This document shows, piece after piece, positions 28,862 through 36,421 of a stretch of 64,000 bases of DNA (the stretch's first letter is position 1; every line of letters starts with the position of its first letter). The translations under genes and the position numbers were made by a program. A model generated the notes under the pieces. It was not told the DNA's origin and searched no databases. It was given only the letters and a program-made list of their open reading frames with translations. The DNA is from JBFHIJ01 sp041596515. GTDB taxonomy: Bacteria > Bacteroidota > Ignavibacteria > Kapaibacteriales > UBA2268. The stretch lies in contig JBFHIJ010000004.1 in NCBI GenBank assembly GCA_041596515.1, forward strand, positions 77,719-141,718. Reading direction: 5' to 3'.

Positions 28862-29664
28862 CAATTTATCAAATAGACAATATTACAGATTCGCGTGTAG
28901 ATTTATTTAGAAATATTAAATCTACACGCACTCTTTTATTAGAGCAAGGCAAAACAGTTTGTGAAGGACTTATTCTTTTTGAGCAAGCAATTCTTACAAA
29001 AGTCACCATAGATTGCATATTAACCACTGAAGAGTTATTCGAACAACATAAAACAAGTATACCACACGATACGGAAGTTTTCCTTGCAGATAAAGATATA
29101 ATAAATACCATTGCAGGATATAAGCTTAGAAAGCCATTATTATTTGTATATAGATATTCTACTTTGTCAATAGATGAAATCTCCACGGGAAAAAATATTT
29201 TGTTCCTAAATGGTGTTATAAATTTTGAAAACGTAGGATCTATAATAAGAAATGCGATTGCTTTTGGTTTCAATAATATAATTTATGACAGTAAGACCTG
29301 CACACCCTTTTATCCTAGATCTATAGTTGTATCCAGAGGTAGTTTGTTTCATGCTAAGATAGCAAAAGCGAAAAGTACGAGTTGTGAAACAATTAGATAT
29401 TTTAAACATATTGGTTATAAGATAATCTCTATTGAAATAAGCAATAATTCAATACCTATAGACATATTTGCAGAAAATTTAAATACAATGAATAAACACA
29501 TTTTTGTATTTGGTTCTGAAGGTGGAGGTGTGGATTTAGAAATTTTAAAAATGTCAGATATAGTGGTTCATATCCCAATGGATTTGAGTATCAATTCTTT
29601 AAATGTAGCTGCCTCAAGTGCGATTAGCCTATATATCCTGAGTAAAGCTATTGATTTCCGTTAA
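28858..29664 (+). CDS. SpoU/TrmH family RNA 2'-O-methyltransferase
   Basis: The 268-residue protein of the SPOUT superfamily transfers a methyl group from S-adenosylmethionine to a ribose 2'-OH in rRNA or tRNA. The three SpoU motifs are visible: NFENVGSIIRNAIAFG (about 120), FVFGSEGGGV (about 220) and IPMDLSINSLNVAASSAI (about 240), the last forming the cofactor knot. The N-terminal 100 residues resemble the SpoU substrate-binding domain. The target base is not predictable. It is coupled to the upstream protease gene by a four-base overlap, an unexpected pairing, and its last 36 bases overlap the convergent DUF1858 gene. Confidence 0.92.
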   Translation: MTIYQIDNITDSRVDLFRNIKSTRTLLLEQGKTVCEGLILFEQAILTKVTIDCILTTEELFEQHKTSIPHDTEVFLADKDIINTIAGYKLRKPLLFVYRYSTLSIDEISTGKNILFLNGVINFENVGSIIRNAIAFGFNNIIYDSKTCTPFYPRSIVVSRGSLFHAKIAKAKSTSCETIRYFKHIGYKIISIEISNNSIPIDIFAENLNTMNKHIFVFGSEGGGVDLEILKMSDIVVHIPMDLSINSLNVAASSAISLYILSKAIDFR

Positions 29665-29844
29665 AATTAGAGAAAACTGTTTTTCTGAAAGTCCTACTCT
29701 TTTAATATTTTCACCAAGAGTTCCCCAAATAGGAGCGCCGCATTTGATACATGCAATACCATATTTCATCAAGATTTCAATAGATTGAGGGACTAATTCT
29801 ACTAAATCTTCAATATAAATGTGACCATCAATTTTGTTTGCCAT
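29629..29844 (-). CDS. DUF1858 domain protein (redox disulfide type)
   Basis: The 71-residue protein matches DUF1858, the short domain often found with hybrid-cluster and other redox proteins: an IYIEDLVELVPQSIEILMKYGI helix pair followed by Cys-x-x-Cys (ACIKCGAPIWGTL), then GLSEKQFSLILTEIN. The two cysteines probably form a redox disulfide or bind metal. Its start lies inside the end of the DUF6132 gene (17-base overlap), so translation is coupled. It ends within the convergent methyltransferase gene. Confidence 0.85.
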   Translation of the reverse strand: MANKIDGHIYIEDLVELVPQSIEILMKYGIACIKCGAPIWGTLGENIKRVGLSEKQFSLILTEINSFTQDI

Positions 29845-30028
29845 CTTTTAGTCTCTTTTTGCTTGGAATAACTACAACAACTCCTGTAAAAGCACCATAT
29901 AATGTGCTTATATACCAAGTCGATGTAATAGGGCAAGTACCTGAATTACAACCAATAAAATAGTAGTATGCGTAGCCTAATGCAGCACCTGCTATCATTC
30001 CAAGTAGTATTTTGTGATATGTTTTCAT
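29828..30028 (-). CDS. DUF6132 small membrane protein
   Basis: The 66-residue protein has two predicted transmembrane helices around the motif YYFIGCNSGTCPITSTWYISTLYGAFTG, which identifies DUF6132: a Cys-containing GC(N/S)SGTCPI loop. Function unknown; two Cys in the loop and a thioredoxin gene just upstream point to membrane redox or sulfur chemistry (inference). It overlaps the DUF1858 gene by 17 bases and is separated from the thioredoxin gene by a terminator-like hairpin. Confidence 0.85.
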   Translation of the reverse strand: MKTYHKILLGMIAGAALGYAYYYFIGCNSGTCPITSTWYISTLYGAFTGVVVVIPSKKRLKDGKQN

Positions 30029-30036
30029 ATTGTTCC

Positions 30037-30069
30037 AAAAAAATAGAGGGGGAGACTTAAAATCTCCCC
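30037..30069 (-). terminator. Intrinsic terminator/attenuator after thioredoxin gene
   Basis: On the minus strand: stem GGGGAGA, seven-base loop, stem TCTCCCC, then CTCTA and seven T's. It would end the thioredoxin transcript or limit read-through into the DUF6132-DUF1858 genes. Confidence 0.7.
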
Positions 30070-30087
30070 AAATTATAAAATATTATT

Positions 30088-30447
30088 TTAGTCTTTCTCA
30101 ACGCCAAGCACATCTTTTATTGCTTGCTCGAATCCTTCTTTTGGAAGAGCACCAACTGACATTTGAGGTTTGTCATTAATAGGAACAAATAAAACAGAAG
30201 GAATAGATCTTATTCCAAAAATAGAAGCAAGTTCTTGTTCTTTTTCAGTATCTATTTTATAAACATCTACTTTGCCTTCATATTCATTTGACAATTCTTC
30301 CATTATAGGAGCTATCATTTTGCATGGCCCACACCAGTCTGCATAAAAATCAATAATGCAAGGTTTATCGCCTGCAAATTCCCATTCTTTTTTATTTTCG
30401 TAATCAAATACTTTTGACGTAAATGTTTCTTTTGTCAAAAATTCCAT
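30088..30447 (-). CDS. trxA: Thioredoxin
   Basis: The 119-residue cytoplasmic thioredoxin has the active site WCGPCK (Cys39, Cys42), preceded by IIDFYADW and followed by cis-Pro in IRSIPSVLFVP. It reduces protein disulfides using thioredoxin reductase. No signal peptide is present. The ATG is preceded by AGGTGAAACC, and a good Bacteroidota-type promoter lies about 40 bases upstream. The divergent gene is the M13 peptidase. Confidence 0.95.
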   Translation of the reverse strand: MEFLTKETFTSKVFDYENKKEWEFAGDKPCIIDFYADWCGPCKMIAPIMEELSNEYEGKVDVYKIDTEKEQELASIFGIRSIPSVLFVPINDKPQMSVGALPKEGFEQAIKDVLGVEKD

Positions 30448-30489
30448 GGTTTCACCTTTGTGTTTGTTAAATGTTCAGATATAAAGACG

Positions 30490-30519
30490 CAAAAATAAAA
30501 ATATATTGCCATGTAGCAA
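30490..30519 (-). promoter_or_regulatory. Bacteroidota-type promoter for thioredoxin gene
   Basis: On the minus strand TTG (30517-30519), a 19-base spacer, then TATTTTTG (30490-30497). This fits the Bacteroidota TTTG-N19-TAnnTTTG pattern and would give a leader of about 35 bases. Confidence 0.6.
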
Positions 30520-30606
30520 TATTTATTTTCAAGTATTTTTCGTAACTTTAAGAATCTTTTCTCGTATGTTGTTGTTATGAGATTTCATCATTATAAAGGT
30601 GTATTT

Positions 30607-32661
30607 ATGTTTAATATTGTAAAAAGAGCAAAACTATTTTGTACAGCTGCTTTGGTCGGTGCTGTTTTGACAACAGGCTGTACAGAAAAAAAACTAAATT
30701 CTGCTCACGATAACAATGCAATTGATCCAGCAAACATGGATCTTACCGTTAAGCCAACTGAAGACTTTTACCAATATGTCAACGGTGCATGGCTGAAAAA
30801 CAACCCAATTCCTGAAGAGGAAAGCAGATGGTCAGCTTTCAATGTTATCAACGAACAACTAAATGATAACTTGAAAATAGTTATGGAAGAAGCTGCTGCT
30901 AAGAAAGCTGAAAATGGAACTGTAGCTCAACAAATTGGCGACTTTTATAATTCAGGCTTGGATGTTGAGAAAATCAACAAATTAAGAGCAACTCCTATCA
31001 AACCATATTTTGAAATGATAGAAGCTGTAAAAAATTCTGATGATATCATCCCTACAATGGCAAAATTACATTTGATGGGTATTTCTTCAGGTTTTGGTGT
31101 ATGGGCAATGCAGGACGAAAAAAATTCTGACAATGTAATTTTCCATTTGCACCAATCCGGCTTAGGCCTACCTGACAGAGATTATTACACAGAACAAAAT
31201 GATAGATTCGAAAAGATTAGAACTGCGTATGTGAAATTTATTAATACTTCTCTTAAACTTTTTGGTCATAACGATGCAGAAGCTGCTATAATTGCAAAAT
31301 CTATCATGGATTTTGAAACAAGATTAGCTAAAGCTTCTATGACAATGAATGAAAGAAGAGATCCAGCGAATACTTATAATGGTTTTGAGTTTGCTAAACT
31401 TAAATCTACTTATACTAATATCAACTGGGATTCATATTTCGAAATCTTAGGCACTAACGTTACTGATTATATGAATGTACGCCAACCTGGTTTTGTTAAA
31501 GAAATCAACGATATGATTAAAGATACTAAAATCGAAGATTGGCAAAACTACATGAAGTGGAATATTGCTAGAGAATCAATGAGCTACTTGTCTGATGATT
31601 TTGTACAAGTAAGATTTGATTTTTATGGCAAAACACTTTCCGGTACTCCTGAAATGAAACCAAGATGGAAAAGAGTACTTAATAATGTAAATGGTCTTTT
31701 AGGCGAAGCAGTTGGTAAAATATATGTAGATAAATATTTCCCTGCAGAAGCTAAAGAAAGAATGTTGAAATTAGTTGGCAATTTAAAACTTGCATTCCAA
31801 GACAGAATTCAAAAATTAACTTGGATGTCTGAAGATACTAAGAAAAATGCTATGGCAAAATTGGAAACAATGAATACCAAAATTGGTTACCCTGACAAAT
31901 GGAAAGATTACTCATCAATAGTTATCACAGATAATTACCTTCAAAATGTTCTTAATGCTTCGAAATTTGCAGTTAGAGATAACTTAGATGAAGCTGGTAA
32001 GCCTGTTGATAGAGATGACTGGGGAATGACTCCACAAACTATTAATGCGTATTATAGCCCAACAATGAACGAAATCGTGTTCCCGGCTGCAATATTACAA
32101 CCACCATTCTTTAGCTTAGAAGCTGACGATGCCGTAAACTATGGTGCAATTGGTGTTGTAATTGGTCATGAAATGACACACGGATTTGATGATCAAGGTT
32201 GTAAATACAACTCAAAAGGTAACTTAGAAAACTGGTGGACAGAAGAAGATTCAAAAGCATTTGAAGATAAAACTTCTATTTTAGTTAACCAATATGCAGC
32301 ATTTATTCCTATAAATGATCTACATTTAGACGGTAAAATGACTTTAGGTGAAAACATAGCTGATAATGGTGGTTTAACTCTTTCATTAGCTGCATATCAG
32401 AAAACAGATGAATGGAAAAACGACCAAAAAATCAAAGACTTCACTCCTATGCAAAGATTCTTCCTTTCTTATGCTCAAATATGGAGAAATAACATCAGAG
32501 ACGAAGAGTTAATGAAACGCATCAAAGAAGATGTACACTCTCCTGGTAAATATAGAGTAAACGGTGGTGTTGTAAACATCCCTGAATTCTATCAAGCATT
32601 TGGTGTTAAAGAAGGCGACAAAATGTACATTGCAGACGAAGAACGCGCAAAAATCTGGTAA
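30607..32661 (+). CDS. pepO: M13 family (neprilysin/PepO-like) metallopeptidase lipoprotein
   Basis: The 684-residue zinc endopeptidase has a lipoprotein signal ending LTTGC, so it is probably tethered to a membrane. The M13 catalytic set is complete: HEMTH zinc site (about 521-525) in VIGHEMTHGFDDQG, the downstream Glu in GENIADNGG, and the substrate-binding INAYYSPTMNEIVFPAAIL. The N-terminal domain starts DFYQYVNGAWLKNNPIPEEESRWSAF. The start is ATG 30607, with AAGGTG five bases before it; the in-frame ATG 30 bases upstream would put charged residues before the signal peptide. It cleaves short peptides. Codon use looks slightly richer in C than its neighbours, consistent with strong expression. 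Confidence 0.93.
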   Translation: MFNIVKRAKLFCTAALVGAVLTTGCTEKKLNSAHDNNAIDPANMDLTVKPTEDFYQYVNGAWLKNNPIPEEESRWSAFNVINEQLNDNLKIVMEEAAAKKAENGTVAQQIGDFYNSGLDVEKINKLRATPIKPYFEMIEAVKNSDDIIPTMAKLHLMGISSGFGVWAMQDEKNSDNVIFHLHQSGLGLPDRDYYTEQNDRFEKIRTAYVKFINTSLKLFGHNDAEAAIIAKSIMDFETRLAKASMTMNERRDPANTYNGFEFAKLKSTYTNINWDSYFEILGTNVTDYMNVRQPGFVKEINDMIKDTKIEDWQNYMKWNIARESMSYLSDDFVQVRFDFYGKTLSGTPEMKPRWKRVLNNVNGLLGEAVGKIYVDKYFPAEAKERMLKLVGNLKLAFQDRIQKLTWMSEDTKKNAMAKLETMNTKIGYPDKWKDYSSIVITDNYLQNVLNASKFAVRDNLDEAGKPVDRDDWGMTPQTINAYYSPTMNEIVFPAAILQPPFFSLEADDAVNYGAIGVVIGHEMTHGFDDQGCKYNSKGNLENWWTEEDSKAFEDKTSILVNQYAAFIPINDLHLDGKMTLGENIADNGGLTLSLAAYQKTDEWKNDQKIKDFTPMQRFFLSYAQIWRNNIRDEELMKRIKEDVHSPGKYRVNGGVVNIPEFYQAFGVKEGDKMYIADEERAKIW

Positions 32662-32685
32662 TCAGTAATATATATATTTTATATT

Positions 32686-32720
32686 AATCCCTATTCAGTT
32701 CGTCTGGGTGGGGATTTTTT
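32686..32720 (+). terminator. Intrinsic terminator after M13 peptidase
   Basis: AATCCC pairs with GGGATT across a 19-base loop and is followed by a T run. The loop is long, so it is a moderate candidate. Confidence 0.5.
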
Positions 32721-33122
32721 GTGCGTCCTAATTGCTGAGTGGGGAAATCACGAACTATACTATTATAGGGAATCGATTGGCAAATGTAAAAGAGTCAATT
32801 GCGAGATGCAATAAGAAAAGTACTATAAATATTGTTGCGTTCACAGCTAAATATGGCTTTAAAATTTTAAGAGTAGAAATTATTATATGTTGGCATAATA
32901 TAAATCAATATTTAGTTTCAATCTGTGCTAAACAATATGATTAAAATAAAACGAGGCTAATCTTAAAAAATAGTTACCAGCACTAAAGGTATATATTTGA
33001 AGTGTCATGTTTAGCAAACCGTCGTATACTCCAAGCGGTACGATCTTTGTAGGTGAGAGGTCGGAGCGTGAAAACATCACGCTCCTCCGACTCAATTAAT
33101 TGGGAGAACAATACAAAAATCT
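32721..33122. other. Intergenic region of about 400 bases holding a GC-rich hairpin
   Basis: No convincing gene: a 70-codon plus-strand frame (32732-32944) has no ribosome-binding site and no recognisable content. The right end (about 33020-33091) is strikingly GC-richer than the rest and contains the hairpin listed separately. Confidence 0.6.
33060..33091. repeat. GC-rich bulged hairpin, candidate REP-like element
   Basis: GTCGGAGCGTG pairs with CACGCTCC-TCCGAC across an AAAACAT loop: 11 base pairs with a three-base bulge. The composition is unlike the AT-rich surroundings, and the adjacent GCGGTACGATCTTTGTAGG is also atypical. It may be a REP-like dispersed element, an RNA structure, or a terminator without a T run. 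Confidence 0.5.
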
Positions 33123-33848
33123 TTAGATTTTTGCTCCATTGCCTGTTTCATGTTCTTTAATTGTAGCATCTTGCACAATCAAATTATATTTATAACCTGA
33201 TCCAAAATCTACATCTTTATTCAAGATACCTTCTATCACAATAACATCACCAACAGCAGCAGCATCTTTAGTAGTAATAGTTATATCGAAGTTGTTTTTT
33301 TGTTTGTCACCAGTGCCATCTTGAATATGTATCCAATTAGTACTTAATATTGCTTCGTTAAATTTGGTTACTTTCCCTTTTAACTTAACTACTTTACCAA
33401 CATAAGAATCAGAATTATCAAAAATATTAGCAATAGATACTGCACCTTCCGGAAGTTCAATTTGTATATCAGAATTGAAACCTGTTTGAGTATTTGGGTG
33501 TTTCATTTCACCTTGCATTGCTTGAGTATTTGTATTTAAAGTTTTAGTGATATCGTTTACCAAAAACAACTCATCAAAAACTTTATCTAATTCTTTAACT
33601 TCAAAATTCATTTGTTTAAGAGCATCTGTATAATATAATGTATCTCCAACTTTAACATCGATTGGTGAAGTTGATATCCAGTATTTATTATCCTTTTCGT
33701 TTACTTCCATAACAGAGTATCTTACAGCAGGAGTTGTCTGGGTAACAACAATTTGATGCACACCCTCAGGTAAATTTTGTACTTGAGCTTCATCATTGCA
33801 CGAAAACAACATTGTAGCGGCTAAAGGCAAAAGATATATTTTCTTCAT
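33123..33848 (-). CDS. OB-fold lipoprotein
   Basis: The 241-residue protein has a lipobox (LFSC, Cys17). The C-terminal half (about 130-235) looks like an OB-fold of the tRNA_anti-like/NrfJ-related type: SYVGKVVKLKGKVTKF, IHIQDGTGDK, DVIVIEGILN and YKYNLIVQDA. The N-terminal half (about 20-125) has SH3-like alternating strands with WISTSPIDVKVGDTLYY. Function unknown; periplasmic OB lipoproteins often support metal or redox proteins. AGGAG precedes the ATG by eight bases. The pyrophosphatase gene lies 61 bases upstream on the same strand. Confidence 0.82.
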   Translation of the reverse strand: MKKIYLLPLAATMLFSCNDEAQVQNLPEGVHQIVVTQTTPAVRYSVMEVNEKDNKYWISTSPIDVKVGDTLYYTDALKQMNFEVKELDKVFDELFLVNDITKTLNTNTQAMQGEMKHPNTQTGFNSDIQIELPEGAVSIANIFDNSDSYVGKVVKLKGKVTKFNEAILSTNWIHIQDGTGDKQKNNFDITITTKDAAAVGDVIVIEGILNKDVDFGSGYKYNLIVQDATIKEHETGNGAKI

Positions 33849-33909
33849 TCTAAATTCTCCTATGTTTTTAAAATTATTTTTATGACGTATTTTGTATAAG
33901 AATATTTAT

Positions 33910-36123
33910 CTAAATTGATGCAGCAATTACCAAAGATACAATTGACATCAGTTTAATTAAGATGTTTAATGACGGACCTGATGTATCTTTAAAAGGGTCA
34001 CCAACAGTATCACCTGTAACGGCAGCTTTGTGAGGCTCTGAACCTTTTTGGTAAAGTACATTATCTATTGTGATACCTTCTTCAAACATTTTTTTAGCGT
34101 TATCCCAAGCTCCACCTGCATTCGATTGAAAAATGGCTAATAATACACCGGAAACAGTAACTCCAGCAAGTAAGCCCCCTAATGCTTCAGCTTTAAAGAC
34201 AAAACCAATAAACACTGGTACTACAACGGCTAAGAGTCCAGGCAGAATCATTTCGCGAATCGAAGCTTTTGTCGATATTTCTACACATTTTGCATATTCT
34301 GCTTTTCCATCAGCTTTATGATATATTTCTAAATCAGCAGCATTCCATGAAGATAATTCTTTTCCGCCATTTTTCCTAAGAACTTCTAGGGCATTTTTTA
34401 ATTCCGGTATATTTGCAAATTGTCTTCTGACTTCTTGTATCATAGACATCGCAGCTCTGCCAACGGCACCCATGGAAAGAGCCGAGAAAACAAATGGTAA
34501 CATGCCTCCAATAAATAGACCAGCCATTACATTAGCTTTTGAAATATCTATTGTTTGGATGTGTGCTGCAGTCATAAATGCACCAAATAGAGCCAATGCA
34601 GTAAGAGCTGCCGAGCCAATAGCAAATCCTTTTCCTATAGCTGCTGTTGAGTTACCCACCGCATCAAGTTTATCTGTTATTTTTCTAACATTATGAGGTA
34701 GTTCTGCCATTTCAGCAATCCCGCCTGCATTGTCAGAAATTGGTCCATAAGCATCTACTGCTAATTGAATACCTGTAGTTGCAAGCATACCTACAGCGGC
34801 TATCGCTATTCCGTATAACCCAGCGAAATGGAAAGAACCTACTATAGATAAAGCAATTAGTAAAATTGGAACAGCAGTAGACATCATGCCTGTTTCTAGA
34901 CCTGCTATTATGTTTGTTGCATGACCGGTAATAGATTTTTCGGCTATCATACGTACAGGTTTTTTCCCTAACCCGGTATAGTATTCAGTTATTAGACCAA
35001 TGCCTACCCCTGCTATCAAACCAATAATCGTAGCAAAGAATATCCCTAAAGAAGATATTTCATAAGTATTTCCATAAAGCGGGTCATCAAACATAAATTT
35101 TGAAGGCATTATCCAAGTTATTAAAAAATAAGATACAAGTATCATAAGCGCAGAAGCTAAGAAAGTTCCTTTATTTAATCCATTTTGAGGATTTTCATTC
35201 TCTTTTACTTTTACAAAGAACGTACCTACAATGGATACTAAAATGCCCGAAGAGGATAGAAAGAGTGGCAATAGAACAGCAGAGAGAGCACCAAACACAG
35301 TAGTTTGCATTTCTGGAACAGAATAATATGCAGTGCCAAGCACCATCGTTGCAATGATAGAACCAACGTAAGACTCAAATAAATCTGCTCCCATTCCGGC
35401 AACATCACCAACATTATCGCCGACATTATCAGCTATAGTAGCCGGGTTTAGAGGATGGTCTTCAGGAATGCCAGCTTCTACTTTCCCTACGAGGTCAGCA
35501 CCTACGTCAGCTGCTTTTGTATATATACCTCCTCCAACACGAGCAAATAATGCAATTGAAGAGGCTCCAAACGAAAAGCCAGTCACAACAGTGATTACTG
35601 TCTCTAAAGAATTTTTGCTATCTAAACCTAAAGCGTCAAAATAGTTTGCATAAAGAATAAATAGTGTACTTAAACCCAATACACCTAAGCCAACAACTCC
35701 CATCCCCATAACAGAGCCACCTCTAAAAGCAACATTTAGTGCTTTATTTAAAGATGTTTGTGCTGCATTTGTAGTACGCACATTCGCTTTAGTTGCTACT
35801 TTCATGCCTATGTAACCAGCAAATGCAGAACACACTGCTCCGGCTACGAAGGAAATTGACACAAACCAATGTGATTTATCTTGTAATGTACCTTGTAATC
35901 CAAGTAGAATTGCTATTAAAAATACAAATATGAATAGTATTTTGTATTCAGACCTCAAAAAGGCCATAGCACCATCACTAATATATTTAGAGATTTGTGA
36001 CATTTTTTCGGATCCTTCCTGTTGAGAAGAGACCCATTTGTAGTTGAAAACAGTAAATGCAAGTCCTAAAATACCTGCTACTGGAATTAAGTAAATTAAA
36101 GAGATCATAAGATTATGCCGCAT
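33910..36123 (-). CDS. hppA: Membrane-bound ion-translocating pyrophosphatase, K+-dependent type
   Basis: The 737-residue protein, with about 16 transmembrane helices, couples pyrophosphate hydrolysis to H+ or Na+ export. Signature sites: AADVGADLVGKVE, DNVGDNVGDVAGMGADLF, and the C-terminal TGDTVGDPFKDTSGPSLN, which bind Mg-pyrophosphate. The K+-dependence site reads GNSTAAIGKGFAIGSA, with Ala and Gly where K+-independent enzymes have Lys and Thr, so K+ should be needed for full activity. Which ion is pumped cannot be read safely; many Bacteroidota enzymes pump Na+. ATG 36108 (MISLIYLIP) is an alternative start. A TTG-N20-TATCTTTG promoter precedes it. Confidence 0.96.
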   Translation of the reverse strand: MRHNLMISLIYLIPVAGILGLAFTVFNYKWVSSQQEGSEKMSQISKYISDGAMAFLRSEYKILFIFVFLIAILLGLQGTLQDKSHWFVSISFVAGAVCSAFAGYIGMKVATKANVRTTNAAQTSLNKALNVAFRGGSVMGMGVVGLGVLGLSTLFILYANYFDALGLDSKNSLETVITVVTGFSFGASSIALFARVGGGIYTKAADVGADLVGKVEAGIPEDHPLNPATIADNVGDNVGDVAGMGADLFESYVGSIIATMVLGTAYYSVPEMQTTVFGALSAVLLPLFLSSSGILVSIVGTFFVKVKENENPQNGLNKGTFLASALMILVSYFLITWIMPSKFMFDDPLYGNTYEISSLGIFFATIIGLIAGVGIGLITEYYTGLGKKPVRMIAEKSITGHATNIIAGLETGMMSTAVPILLIALSIVGSFHFAGLYGIAIAAVGMLATTGIQLAVDAYGPISDNAGGIAEMAELPHNVRKITDKLDAVGNSTAAIGKGFAIGSAALTALALFGAFMTAAHIQTIDISKANVMAGLFIGGMLPFVFSALSMGAVGRAAMSMIQEVRRQFANIPELKNALEVLRKNGGKELSSWNAADLEIYHKADGKAEYAKCVEISTKASIREMILPGLLAVVVPVFIGFVFKAEALGGLLAGVTVSGVLLAIFQSNAGGAWDNAKKMFEEGITIDNVLYQKGSEPHKAAVTGDTVGDPFKDTSGPSLNILIKLMSIVSLVIAASI

Positions 36124-36149
36124 TGTTATAAAATATGTAATTAAGGGAA

Positions 36150-36180
36150 CAAAGATAGATTAAAAGACTATAATATACAA
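36150..36180 (-). promoter_or_regulatory. Bacteroidota-type promoter for hppA
   Basis: On the minus strand TTG (36178-36180), a 20-base spacer, TATCTTTG (36150-36157), 26 bases before the ATG. Confidence 0.6.
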
Positions 36181-36288
36181 GTATAAAATCTTGATTATGT
36201 GAAAATTCTGTTGAGAAGAAATATTATTAGGTGTAAATGTGGAAAAAGTTAGGTATAGATGCGATAATTTTAGTAAACTTAAATTCCA

Positions 36289-36311
36289 TCACATTAGTCT
36301 AAATAATGTGA
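36289..36311. promoter_or_regulatory. Candidate operator upstream of the signalling island
   Basis: A perfect inverted repeat, TCACATTA-N7-TAATGTGA, lies about 110 bases before the first kinase gene and 170 bases before hppA. Its size and symmetry fit a dimeric regulator site. The protein that binds is not identified. The rest of the 298-base gap contains only the hppA promoter. Confidence 0.45.
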
Positions 36312-36421
36312 GCACAATGTTCAAAATATAGTTACTTGTAGAAATTTTAAATTCTAATATAATTGAATTGATTGAAAACATTCCTAATACAAAAAAATAT
36401 TGGCAGGATAAGGTATTAAAT

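Noticed and set aside
29206..29409. Minus-strand frame inside the SpoU gene
   Set aside because: Antisense to conserved SpoU motifs; no ribosome-binding site.
32732..32944. 70-codon plus-strand frame in the 400-base spacer
   Set aside because: No ribosome-binding site, no recognisable pattern, low-complexity composition like noncoding DNA.
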